Positions 53,764 to 62,753 of a stretch of DNA of 64,000 bases are shown here, one piece after another. Source of the DNA: Vibrio atlanticus (GTDB lineage: Bacteria > Pseudomonadota > Gammaproteobacteria > Enterobacterales > Vibrionaceae); assembly GCF_024347315.1 (NCBI RefSeq), contig NZ_AP025461.1, positions 1,426,001-1,490,000 on the forward strand, in the 5' to 3' direction. Position numbers and translations under genes: made by a program. How positions within the stretch are numbered: the stretch's first letter is position 1; every line of letters starts with the position of its first letter. The notes under the pieces were generated by a model. It saw only the letters and a program-made list of their open reading frames with translations. It was not told the origin of the DNA and made no database searches.

Positions 53764-54789
53764 TTAATATTTAATGGCTGTTTTTCCAATCGACGTACTG
53801 CTTTCAATACGTTGGTGCGCATCTTTCAGAGTTTCAATACTAAAACCATTCAACGTCGTCGTTAGTGTCGATTTAATGCGGCCTGCATCAATCAAGTTCG
53901 CAGCTTGGAATAAGATGTCTTGTTGCTTCTGGATATCGTCTGTGTTGAACAGTGAACGGGTAAACATCAGCTCCCACACAAAACCGACAGACTTACCTTG
54001 AAGCGCCGACAAATCAATTCCACCATCGAATTCCACAATCGAACTGATCATGCCTTGTGGTGCAATCAGCTCCACCATCGATTCCCAGTGCCCTTTGGTA
54101 TCCGCAACATTAAAAATGTAATCGACATGCTGGATGCCTTGCTCGCGCACAGACTCAACCAAGTTACGGTGATTCACCACATGGTCTGCACCCATATCCC
54201 TTACCCACTGCTCGGTTTCAGGTCTTGAAGCCGTCGCAATGACAGTCAGGTTAGTCAGTTGGCTCGCCAATTGAATAGTGATTGAACCTACGCCACCAGC
54301 GCCACCAATAATCAGAATCGACTTTTGCTCTTCAGGACGAACACGCAAGCGGTCAAACAACGCTTCCCACGCAGTGAGTGTCGCTAGCGGCATCACAGCA
54401 GCAGCTTCATCAGAAAGGCTCTTTGGTGCTTTCGCCGCAATACGGTAATCAACGGCTTGGTATTCCGCGTTAGCTCCCATGCGAGTGACGTCACCAGCGT
54501 AGTAAACACGGTCACCTAATTCAAAACCTTCAACGTCTGTACCTTTACCGACAACTTCACCGACTGCGTCATAGCCCAGCACTTTAGGTTGTTCGAGTGT
54601 TTTATCCTTAGCACTACGAATACGAATTTTTGCGTCAGCAGGGTTGATAGAAGTCGCGCTCACTTTTACCAGCAAGTCATTATTTTTTAGTTCTGGCAGA
54701 CTCGTTTCAAACTCAAATAAACTGTCTTGCTCTGTAATCGCAAATGACTGAGTAAATCCAATAGCTTTCATTTTTGATGGTACTGACAT
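53764..54789 (-). CDS. Zinc-type alcohol dehydrogenase-like protein
   Basis: 341 residues, MDR superfamily. 'VKVSATSINPADAKIR', 'LGYDAVGEVVGKGTDV', 'ILIIGGAGGVGSITIQLASQ' (Rossmann), 'VVNHRN'. It lacks the Cys/His catalytic zinc set, so it is a quinone-oxidoreductase-like member. AAGGAG before the ATG. Divergent from a LysR-family gene. Confidence 0.87.
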   Translation of the reverse strand: MSVPSKMKAIGFTQSFAITEQDSLFEFETSLPELKNNDLLVKVSATSINPADAKIRIRSAKDKTLEQPKVLGYDAVGEVVGKGTDVEGFELGDRVYYAGDVTRMGANAEYQAVDYRIAAKAPKSLSDEAAAVMPLATLTAWEALFDRLRVRPEEQKSILIIGGAGGVGSITIQLASQLTNLTVIATASRPETEQWVRDMGADHVVNHRNLVESVREQGIQHVDYIFNVADTKGHWESMVELIAPQGMISSIVEFDGGIDLSALQGKSVGFVWELMFTRSLFNTDDIQKQQDILFQAANLIDAGRIKSTLTTTLNGFSIETLKDAHQRIESSTSIGKTAIKY

Positions 54790-54855
54790 TGTGCTTTCTC
54801 CTTGAATTAGACGAGTTAATCTTAGTCAATTCTCACTCTAGATAAACCGTCTAAC

Positions 54856-54874
54856 ATTTGAATGATTTTCAAAT
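54856..54874. promoter_or_regulatory. Operator-like palindrome between ADH and LysR genes
   Basis: ATTTGAA-TGATT-TTCAAAT, perfect 7-bp arms, in the 206-base divergent region. Fits a LysR-family site. Confidence 0.6.
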
Positions 54875-54995
54875 ATATTTTGATAATTAAGCGTATAAAG
54901 TTAGCTTAGAAGAGGTAAATAAGGGTTAACCCGCTTTGTGATTAGCAAAGATTTCAATACAATGTTTAGAACATTATCAAACACAGGTAGATAAG

Positions 54996-55928
54996 ATGCT
55001 TCTTGAAGACTTACAGGTCATTTTAAAAGTGGCGGAGTTTCGCAGCATCACCGCAGCAGCCACCACCCTAGACATGCGTACTGCAACCGCGAGTGCTGCC
55101 GTCAAACGAGTTGAAGCCGCACTAGGCGCTGAACTGTTTGTAAGAACCACTCGCCATTTAAGGCTCTCTTCAGCAGGCGAACGCTATTTACCTGAGTGTG
55201 AACAGGCCTTGAAAATATTAGAGCAAGCCAAGCTCAGCATGCGCGAAGAGCTTGGTATTCTCGATGGAGAAATCCGCATTGCGCTTTCATCGGATCTAGG
55301 CCGCAACCTCATCACACCTTGGTTAGATGAGTTCTTGCTTGAATACCCTAAAGCATCACTTAGAACGAGCATCAGTGACAGTAATATCGATTTTTACCGT
55401 GACTCCGTTGATATGGCGCTTCGCTATGGCTCCCCTACTGACGCCAACACGTATGGTTTCAAGATCTGCGATGTGCCGAGAATATTGTGTGCGGCTCCTG
55501 AATATTTGGCTGAAATGGGAACACCAAAACACCCGAGTGACTTAGCTCAACATAATGGTTTGCTTTATCAGCTGCATGATATGTTGCAAGACGAATGGGT
55601 GTTTAACGATGGTAAGCAGGATCACAAAGTGAAGCTGAAAGGGAATCGTGCATCGAACGATGCTGACCTTGTTAGACGTTGGTGTGTTGCCGGTAAAGGC
55701 GTGGCGATAAAGTCTTGTTTAGATATGTCGAAGCATTTGCTTTCGGGCGAAGTGGTTAAAGTTATGCCTGAATTTAAACCAACACCAACCGAGTTGTGGT
55801 TAGTCTGCCCTAGTCGTCAATCCATCACACCAACGGTTCGCTTATTAAGAGATTTATTCCGCGAGAAAACCGCAGAGATCCTTTCTCAACTGAGCAAACA
55901 AAGCATTATAGATACTCAAAAGTCTTAG
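54996..55928 (+). CDS. LysR-family regulator
   Basis: 310 residues, CrgA/AaeR-like. HTH 'LKVAEFRSITAAATTLDM' and 'TATASAAVKRVEAALG'; ligand domain begins near 90. Divergent from the dehydrogenase, which it probably represses or activates. Confidence 0.88.
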   Translation: MLLEDLQVILKVAEFRSITAAATTLDMRTATASAAVKRVEAALGAELFVRTTRHLRLSSAGERYLPECEQALKILEQAKLSMREELGILDGEIRIALSSDLGRNLITPWLDEFLLEYPKASLRTSISDSNIDFYRDSVDMALRYGSPTDANTYGFKICDVPRILCAAPEYLAEMGTPKHPSDLAQHNGLLYQLHDMLQDEWVFNDGKQDHKVKLKGNRASNDADLVRRWCVAGKGVAIKSCLDMSKHLLSGEVVKVMPEFKPTPTELWLVCPSRQSITPTVRLLRDLFREKTAEILSQLSKQSIIDTQKS

Positions 55929-55943
55929 CGATCTAGAGATAAA

Positions 55944-55979
55944 AAAGGCGCTAGCGGACTTCAATCCGCTAACGCCTTT
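55944..55979. terminator. Bidirectional terminator
   Basis: AAAGGCG...TAGCGGA paired with TCCGCTA...CGCCTTT (one mismatch), A and T runs at the ends. Confidence 0.85.
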
Positions 55980-56047
55980 CTTCATTTGAACATCACACTG
56001 TATTAATGGATGTATCTACATTAATACTAATACTTTAATACGAGTGC

Positions 56048-56434
56048 TTAGTTTGACTCTTCTTCAACATCGCAATCAGCACAGCACTGAAGAGCAATTT
56101 CATGTTCGAAGGTGATTGTATCTTGGCCTTCTTCTAGAAGTTCTGCAATTTCATCCGCGACTTCTTGCTCATCATCAGCTTCAATTCCGCTCGCTAACTC
56201 TTCTTCTGAATAACCGAAGAAATTCAGTAATAGATACTCGCGAGCTTCGTCTTTGGTACAAACCACATTTGCTGAAAGATCAGGCGTAACTTCACCTTCC
56301 GCAAGTGTCTTTGTCACTTGCTCTAGAGCAGTATCTTTCATCGCAGGCGTTAACCAACCAAGATCAGTACTTACTGTCGTTTTTTTACAGTCGAAGCAAG
56401 GCAGTTGGTGAAAGTAGTATTGAAAGGTCGTCAT
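56048..56434 (-). CDS. Acidic protein with cysteine pairs, unknown
   Basis: 128 residues, strongly acidic in the second half. 'CFDCKK' near residue 14 and 'CCADCDVEEESN' at the end give two CxxC-like pairs, possibly a zinc or iron-sulfur site. No signal peptide. Not recognised. Confidence 0.65.
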   Translation of the reverse strand: MTTFQYYFHQLPCFDCKKTTVSTDLGWLTPAMKDTALEQVTKTLAEGEVTPDLSANVVCTKDEAREYLLLNFFGYSEEELASGIEADDEQEVADEIAELLEEGQDTITFEHEIALQCCADCDVEEESN

Positions 56435-56586
56435 AGGTAATTTCTTCTTTAAGTGTTGTATAGCGAGATTATGCGCGTTTTATAGCAAAATACTATCTCT
56501 ATCAACACCAAAAATTGATTCGCTCTGATTATTTTAACCAGATGCACAGCAAGCCATACTGACAACTTTAATCATCGGCTATTTGC

Positions 56587-57351
56587 TTAAATCGCCACAC
56601 ACATCGGCGTATTGGATATAGGGTCACGAAATACGCTCGCTTTGAGATCAAAAACATCATTCAGCAATGTCTCGGTCATCACCTCATCGGGGGTGCCTTC
56701 AGCCACTAAACCACCTCTTTCTAAAACGATCAAATGATCGCAGTAACGGCTCGCTTGGTTCAGATCATGGAGCACAACCACCACCGTTTTTCCCTTGTCA
56801 TTCATCTGCTGCATCAAGTTCATTAATTCAACTTGGTGAGACATATCAAGATAAGTGGTCGGCTCATCCAACATCACGACATCTGTGTCTTGCGCTATTA
56901 TCATCGCTATCCATGCTCTTTGACGCTGCCCACCCGACAGTGACTCAATCGGTTTATCAGCAAACTCAAGTACGCCGGTATCACGCATTGCTTGTTCGAC
57001 AATCGCTTGGTCTTCTTGCCCTAACCTTCCCCAATGGGACACATAAGGAGAACGGCCATATTCAACCAGTTTTCTGACCGAAATGCCTTCAGGGCTGACC
57101 AATATTTGCGGCAGAAGCGACAACGAACGCGCGAGCACTTTATCGCCATAGCTCGACAACGGTTTGTCTTCAAATAACACCTCTCCTGTCACCGGCTTAT
57201 TGATCCTGACTAACGTCTTTAACAAGGTAGATTTACCACATCCATTGGGTCCAATTAAGGCTGTGATTTTTCCCTTTGGGATGGACACCGAAAGGTTCGG
57301 TATGATCGTTTGTTTGCCGTACGCGACGGAAAGATTCTGCGTTTTTAGCAT
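56587..57351 (-). CDS. fecE: Ferric citrate ABC transporter ATPase
   Basis: 254 residues from ATG at 57351 ('MLKTQNLSVAYG'), two bases after the fecD stop; a TTG three codons earlier is less likely. Walker A 'GPNGCGKST', signature 'LSGGQRQRAWIAM', Walker B 'VVMLDEPTTYLD'. Last gene of fecABCDE. Confidence 0.88.
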   Translation of the reverse strand: MLKTQNLSVAYGKQTIIPNLSVSIPKGKITALIGPNGCGKSTLLKTLVRINKPVTGEVLFEDKPLSSYGDKVLARSLSLLPQILVSPEGISVRKLVEYGRSPYVSHWGRLGQEDQAIVEQAMRDTGVLEFADKPIESLSGGQRQRAWIAMIIAQDTDVVMLDEPTTYLDMSHQVELMNLMQQMNDKGKTVVVVLHDLNQASRYCDHLIVLERGGLVAEGTPDEVMTETLLNDVFDLKASVFRDPISNTPMCVAI

Positions 57352-57353
57352 GG

Positions 57354-58325
57354 TTACCAACCTCGATAGCGATAAAGAAGAAAGATGAAATAAGGCGCGC
57401 CAATCACAGAAGTAAGTACCCCTGCAGGTAATTCAATCGGTGGTTGTAGACCTCTTGCCAAGCCGTCGGCACAAGTAACCAAAATCGCGCCCACCAGAGC
57501 AGACGCCGGGATTAACAACTTATGATTATGCCCAAACAACAAGCGCGCTAAGTGAGGTGCTAATAAACCCACAAAACTGATCGTTCCAGCCACTGAAACG
57601 CTGACGCTGGCAAGCAACACAGCGGCCAATAGCGCAAGAGCTTGTATCTGTTTTGGCTTAGTACCCAATGTGGTGGCACTTTCCTCACCAAGCCCCATCA
57701 CATCCAATCGCCAAGCAAGCCAAAATGCCATTGGCAACAACAAGAGCAATGCTCCCCAAATAAAGGGAACTTGCTGCCAATTTCGTCCCCAGAGGCTGCC
57801 GGTTAGCCATACCATCGCCGTGTTGATTTCGATGGGGTTAGTGACAAGCAAGAAGTCGATGCAACTCGCCAGAAACGCACTCACTGCAATACCAATCAAG
57901 GCCAACTTGGCGGGTGTTGGCCTTGACCACCATGCCAGTACCGCAATCAACCCAGCAGCCAATACCCCACCGAACATCGCCACCACAGGCAGTACGCTAA
58001 CTGCCGCATTAGGGAACCACACTAAACTCGCAGTCGCAGCAAGCCCTGCCCCAGCGCTAATGCCCATAAGATCAGGCGATGCTAACGGGTTACGTATCAC
58101 ACCTTGCACTAATACGCCGGATAGCCCCAACCCTGCGCCCACGCTTATCGCGAGTAACATACGTGGTAGCCGATACTGATGGATAACAAAGTCGTCACTG
58201 GAAAAGGCGACCAAATGTTTGATGACTTGAGGAATAGAAAGTGACGCTGCACCGACAAACAAGCCCGCAGATGCCACTAATATGAGAACCCCTGATAACA
58301 AAACTATCTTAGTGTGATGGTGCAT
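57354..58325 (-). CDS. fecD: Ferric citrate ABC transporter permease
   Basis: 323 residues from ATG at 58325 ('[10 protein letters not shown]'), which shares one base with the fecC stop (TAATG) and has AGGAG upstream. 'QGVIRNPLASPDLMGISAGAG' and 'FVGLLAPHLARLLFG' are FecCD motifs. Pairs with FecC. Confidence 0.88.
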   Translation of the reverse strand: MHHHTKIVLLSGVLILVASAGLFVGAASLSIPQVIKHLVAFSSDDFVIHQYRLPRMLLAISVGAGLGLSGVLVQGVIRNPLASPDLMGISAGAGLAATASLVWFPNAAVSVLPVVAMFGGVLAAGLIAVLAWWSRPTPAKLALIGIAVSAFLASCIDFLLVTNPIEINTAMVWLTGSLWGRNWQQVPFIWGALLLLLPMAFWLAWRLDVMGLGEESATTLGTKPKQIQALALLAAVLLASVSVSVAGTISFVGLLAPHLARLLFGHNHKLLIPASALVGAILVTCADGLARGLQPPIELPAGVLTSVIGAPYFIFLLYRYRGW

Positions 58326-59380
58326 TAAGATCTCCTCGTCGCAATCAAAATAAAACAAGGTGTCCCAAGTAGGGCTGTAATAACACCAACCGGCGTTTCA
58401 GTCGGGAAAGCAATCGATCGTGACAACGCATCTGACCAAGACACTAATGCTGCACCTGCCATTGCGGAGATAGGAATCAGTAGATGGTAATTGTGCCCAA
58501 CCATGGGCCGAACCAAATGAGGAACCAACAATCCTACAAAGCCAATGGGACCAGCGATAGCGACACTGGCACCCGCAAGCAACACGATAGCCAATCCACT
58601 CATGAGACGAGTAAGCCGGATATTACTGCCCAACCCCACAGCCACTTCTTCACCAAGCGCCAATAAGTTGAGGTTACGAGCAAGGCTAACAGCCAACACC
58701 AAACCAATCACTGCTGGCGGCCAAAGCTGTTGCCACTGTCCCTCATCCACGCTAGACAATGAACCGGTAAGCCAATGCAGCACGCTATAAGCCATATCAT
58801 CAGCTAGAATCAACGCTGCTCGAGTTAACCCAATCAATAAAGCAGTAATGGCGATACCCGCTAAAACCAAACGTAACGGATGAGAACGTTCGGAGAAGAA
58901 GCCACCGAGGAGCATCACAGCACCACCGCCTAGCAATGCACCAAGAACAGCATTAAGGATCGGGTTTAAATCACTCACCACAGGTATGCCTATCGCAGCT
59001 AAAGCCATAAAACAGGCTGCGCCAGCGTTAATACCTAAAATTGATGGAGACGCAAGTGGGTTACGTGTTAATCCCTGCATCAACAGTCCGGCGACGGCTA
59101 AGCTTGCACCAATCAATAACCCAGCGTGAGCCCTTGGAGCTCTAAGTGTCGCCAATATTTGATGAGTCATATTGCTCTCATCAAACGCAAACCAATAGTG
59201 AACTAAGTCACTCAATGTTAGGGAGAAATTCGACCAACCTAGCATCGAGGCCACGTAACCAGACATCGCCAAACACGACACTAAAGCCGTAAATAACGTG
59301 ACTCGCCACGACACTAATACCGTAAGCCACGACACTATAAGCGAACGTCGCTTACCTCTAGAGAGCAACATCGAACTCAT
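58325..59380 (-). CDS. fecC: Ferric citrate ABC transporter permease
   Basis: 351 residues from ATG at 59380 ('[10 protein letters not shown]'), overlapping the fecB stop as ATGA. '[20 protein letters not shown]' and '[15 protein letters not shown]' are FecCD motifs. Slightly longer than E. coli FecC because of the basic N-terminus. Confidence 0.88.
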   Translation of the reverse strand: MSSMLLSRGKRRSLIVSWLTVLVSWRVTLFTALVSCLAMSGYVASMLGWSNFSLTLSDLVHYWFAFDESNMTHQILATLRAPRAHAGLLIGASLAVAGLLMQGLTRNPLASPSILGINAGAACFMALAAIGIPVVSDLNPILNAVLGALLGGGAVMLLGGFFSERSHPLRLVLAGIAITALLIGLTRAALILADDMAYSVLHWLTGSLSSVDEGQWQQLWPPAVIGLVLAVSLARNLNLLALGEEVAVGLGSNIRLTRLMSGLAIVLLAGASVAIAGPIGFVGLLVPHLVRPMVGHNYHLLIPISAMAGAALVSWSDALSRSIAFPTETPVGVITALLGTPCFILIATRRS

Positions 59381-60354
59381 GAACGATCCAAGATCTGCTC
59401 TAGATTTTTCGCCATTTGTTCTGCGGCCAACATGCCTCGATTCAATGACCATAGTGCTGGTGACACTTCCACCACTTGTTGATTCTTCGCGGATGTTAAT
59501 ACATTAAACAGTGGGTTTTTCTGCCAATCATCAACGATATTTGGATCTGAGTAAGCACCAAGGAGCAACCAGTCAGGATTTGTTTTCAACAACAACTCAA
59601 AGCTGGTTGGTAAGTACGCCTTGTCTGTCGGATCCACTATTGGGCTAGCAATACCTAATGTGGTGAGTACACCTCCTGCATACGAAGCAGGGCTATGTAG
59701 CCACATTCCTTTTTCCGACACAACAGCAAATTGGACAGTTTGTTTAAGCGAGAAATGACTTTTAAATTCCACCATGGCTTGTTGATGTTGGTGAATTCTT
59801 TGTTCCATTGCCGATTGCTTGTCGAGGGCGATACCGACCTTAAGCGCAGATTCCAAGTTCTCTTGATAAGTCTCTCCACGGCTTTTGAGCAGCAGAGTTG
59901 GTGCGATTCGCTGTAGATCTTGATAAACCGTACGATGACGCTCTGCATCGGCAATGATCAGGTCGGGCTTTAATACCGCAATGGCTTCTAGACTAGGCTG
60001 CGAACGCATCCCAACCGATTCCCATGGTTGCACTAATTCACGCACCGCCGGAATCACTCGCGAAGTATCATTGTCATCGGCAACACCAACCGGAGATACG
60101 CCTACCGCAGCTAACGCATCGACAAATGAGAACTCCAACACCACAACGCGTTGCGGGGTAGTCGCTATCTCAAACTGACCTTGCTCATCTTGAATGATCC
60201 TCGTTTTTGCTGAACTGGAGAATGAGAACAAGCTTAAAGCCAACAAAGCTAAGGTTATCGCTATCCTGCTGAATAAAAAATGCCTTTTGAATGACAGCAG
60301 TCCGTTCGGCAGCAGCCATTGATTCGAAAATAAAAGTCGAGAACTGTTTTCCAT
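59377..60354 (-). CDS. fecB: Ferric citrate periplasmic binding protein
   Basis: 325 residues. '[20 protein letters not shown]', 'VADDND', '[18 protein letters not shown]' and '[17 protein letters not shown]' closely follow E. coli FecB. The N-terminus has about 25 polar residues before the hydrophobic export stretch ('[20 protein letters not shown]'), but AAGGA lies only before this ATG. A hairpin lies between fecA and fecB. Confidence 0.88.
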   Translation of the reverse strand: MENSSRLLFSNQWLLPNGLLSFKRHFLFSRIAITLALLALSLFSFSSSAKTRIIQDEQGQFEIATTPQRVVVLEFSFVDALAAVGVSPVGVADDNDTSRVIPAVRELVQPWESVGMRSQPSLEAIAVLKPDLIIADAERHRTVYQDLQRIAPTLLLKSRGETYQENLESALKVGIALDKQSAMEQRIHQHQQAMVEFKSHFSLKQTVQFAVVSEKGMWLHSPASYAGGVLTTLGIASPIVDPTDKAYLPTSFELLLKTNPDWLLLGAYSDPNIVDDWQKNPLFNVLTSAKNQQVVEVSPALWSLNRGMLAAEQMAKNLEQILDRS

Positions 60355-60385
60355 ATTTATTTTTCCTTAAACACTAGAACCGTGA

Positions 60386-60410
60386 AAGTCGCCAATAATA
60401 TTGGCGACTT
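60386..60410 (-). other. Intercistronic stem-loop fecA-fecB
   Basis: A perfect 10-bp stem AAGTCGCCAA/TTGGCGACTT with a 5-base loop and no T run after it. Probably sets the fecA to fecB ratio by RNA processing or partial termination. Confidence 0.65.
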
Positions 60411-60441
60411 ATATTCGTTATTATTTTTAATCAATTACCGA

Positions 60442-62565
60442 TTAGAACTGATAGTTCAGATCCAAAGTGTATGAACGCCCTGGCGCTGGATAGCGGCCAA
60501 CCGGACTGGTATCAATACCGCGGAAGTAGTAGTCCTCAGCAAACAAATTGTTCACTGCAACATTCATGCGTAACTTACTGTTTTCATCTTTATACAAGTC
60601 TGAGCCTAGGTTTAAGTTCCATACCATGTAAGCAGGTACTTTACCTTTCGCACCCGATGCATCTTCAGCACTGGTATTGGCATTGTCAGAATAAGACTCA
60701 CTGAAATAGTAACCTGATAAGGTCGTATCTACCCGGCTAAAGGCGTAAGTCGCATCCCAGCTAAGCTGATGCTCGGATGTGTAAGGAAGTTGCTTACCTT
60801 TGTTTGCACCTTCTGCCTCTATCGTCGCATCCAAATAGTTATAACCCGCGCCTAAACTCAGAGCTTGCATAGCCTGCGGAACATAACGACCTGAGAGCTC
60901 AATACCTTGATGAAGCGTTTTACCAATATTATCAAAGGTCTGTGTTCCGCTTTGCCATTGGAGTTGGTCTTCAAAATCAATGCGGTAGAGCGCAACATTA
61001 AAGCTAGTTGAATCTTGATTGTAACGAGCACCCAACTCGTAGTTCCATGCTAGCTCACTGCCCTCTTCACCCTTGCCTCGGATGTAAGCGATTTGTGGTG
61101 CGCGCAAAGATTTCTGCGCATTGGTGTACCCAACCCATTGCTCAGTTAAATGGTATGCCACGGTTAAGCCCGGCAACCACTCGGTCACTTTGTTGTCTGT
61201 ACTCTGTACTTTACCTAAATCATTAAAGGTCATATCAATCGATTCGTAACGAATACCCGGAGTAACCTTTAGCACGTCGTTAAACAGGCCAACTTCATTG
61301 CTGATGTAACCTGCGAAAGCATCGGTATTCAAGTTCCAATCACGTGGTACTTTTGTTACCCCACCAGCAATTGGCGTTTGCGTTAGCTTGTAATCGATAT
61401 CTTCATTTACATAGCGAGCACCCACAATCAAGTTTTGCGTCACCGTATTACCGTCAAAGTACATCGCTAACTTAGGTTCCACACCATAAACAGCGAATTC
61501 ACGTGGTGAGGTACGAATATCTGTTGATGGTAATGCTGGATCCGCCCAGTGACCGCCTGCGCTATTAAAGCCCCATTGGAAGAAACGCTCAGAGTGGTGA
61601 CCAAATGTTAGCACTTCCAATTCTGCGCCATCCGCAATATTCAAATCATGCAAATACTTCAGGCTCCAACGCGTTGATGTGCCTTTGTATTCGTCATATG
61701 GTCGCTTCGATTGAGTACGATCTTGCTGGTAATCTTTTGCCGATAAAGCGCCCGGCATTTGGGTGTCGGCATCGTAACGCTGAACGAATGCTTGTAGCTC
61801 CTGGGTATCACTGAGTAACCATTGCAACTTCGCTTGGAAGTTTTTTACATCCGTATCTGAATGATCACGGAAGCTTTCACCTTTTAGGAAGTTACCTTCC
61901 ACTTGAAGTGCGAGCGTATCGGTTAACCAACCACCGGTACGTAGGTAAAAGTCATTCAGTGGTGTATTACCATCTTCAAATACCGTAAAGCGATTACTGA
62001 TTTCCGTTTGCCATTGGTGTGGAATAGGCTTAGTCACCAAGTTGATCACACCACCCACGTTGTTTGGCCCGTACTGCACAGCAGCGCCACCACGTACGAT
62101 ATCAATTCGGTCAAGCATAGATAGCGTTGCTGGGAAAATAGATTGTCCGGTATGACCATAAGGCGCAAGAGTCAGTGGTACACCATCCATTAGAAATTGA
62201 GCATGACCACTGCGGCTCGCTTTCAAGCCGCGCACCGAGATGTTAGGCAATACACCCGTGCCCGTTTCGTCTTGAACCTTAATGCCCGGTACACTTTGAA
62301 ATGCTGAATCAATAGAGAGTGCGCCAGTCTTTTTAATTTGTTCGTTAGTTAGAACGGTACGCGCTCCCGGATACTCTTTCACATCTTCTAATTCTGAATT
62401 ACCGATCAAGCTGCCCGTCACGACAACCGTTTCCATGGTCGTCGTTTGCGGATCAGACGCAGCGAATGCACTCATGGAAGTCACTGAAGCGATGGCTGTT
62501 GCAAGTACGGTCAAGCGCAGTTTATGTTGCGCGTGGGGTTTACCATCCAAATTCTGGTAAGGCAT
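60442..62565 (-). CDS. fecA: TonB-dependent ferric citrate receptor, without signalling domain
   Basis: 707 residues. 'QMPGALSAKDYQQDRTQSKR' aligns with E. coli FecA's 'DMPGGLSRADYDADRWQSTR', and 'LMDGVPLTLAPYGH', 'VRGGAAVQYGPNNVGGVINL' are plug motifs. After the signal peptide ('AFAAS', about residue 37) comes the TonB box 'METVVVTG' at once, so the N-terminal signalling domain of E. coli FecA is missing. RBS AGGAG. Ends in 'LDLNYQF'. First of fecABCDE. Confidence 0.88.
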   Translation of the reverse strand: MPYQNLDGKPHAQHKLRLTVLATAIASVTSMSAFAASDPQTTTMETVVVTGSLIGNSELEDVKEYPGARTVLTNEQIKKTGALSIDSAFQSVPGIKVQDETGTGVLPNISVRGLKASRSGHAQFLMDGVPLTLAPYGHTGQSIFPATLSMLDRIDIVRGGAAVQYGPNNVGGVINLVTKPIPHQWQTEISNRFTVFEDGNTPLNDFYLRTGGWLTDTLALQVEGNFLKGESFRDHSDTDVKNFQAKLQWLLSDTQELQAFVQRYDADTQMPGALSAKDYQQDRTQSKRPYDEYKGTSTRWSLKYLHDLNIADGAELEVLTFGHHSERFFQWGFNSAGGHWADPALPSTDIRTSPREFAVYGVEPKLAMYFDGNTVTQNLIVGARYVNEDIDYKLTQTPIAGGVTKVPRDWNLNTDAFAGYISNEVGLFNDVLKVTPGIRYESIDMTFNDLGKVQSTDNKVTEWLPGLTVAYHLTEQWVGYTNAQKSLRAPQIAYIRGKGEEGSELAWNYELGARYNQDSTSFNVALYRIDFEDQLQWQSGTQTFDNIGKTLHQGIELSGRYVPQAMQALSLGAGYNYLDATIEAEGANKGKQLPYTSEHQLSWDATYAFSRVDTTLSGYYFSESYSDNANTSAEDASGAKGKVPAYMVWNLNLGSDLYKDENSKLRMNVAVNNLFAEDYYFRGIDTSPVGRYPAPGRSYTLDLNYQF

Positions 62566-62590
62566 GAAAATCTCCTAAGTAGGCAAATTA

Positions 62591-62633
62591 GGGTCAAAGG
62601 CTGTGCTTTTAAGTTATGCCAACGCTTTGACCC
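62591..62633 (-). other. Inverted repeat in the fecA leader region
   Basis: GGGTCAAAG (62591-62599) pairs with CTTTGACCC (62625-62633). It lies 30-70 bases before the fecA ATG. No Fur box found in 62566-62753. Role unclear. Confidence 0.5.
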
Positions 62634-62753
62634 ATTGGGCTAAACGACCTCAAAATGAGGCCAACTGTTCACTCACTCGTAGCGAACAAATCAATAGTTT
62701 TTCAGTTGAAATAGCTTTTAGAAATAAACTAAATCTTCGAGCAGAACTCGCTT

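Noticed and set aside
62566..62753. Fur box before fecA
   Set aside because: No stretch comes close to the consensus; only hairpins are seen.
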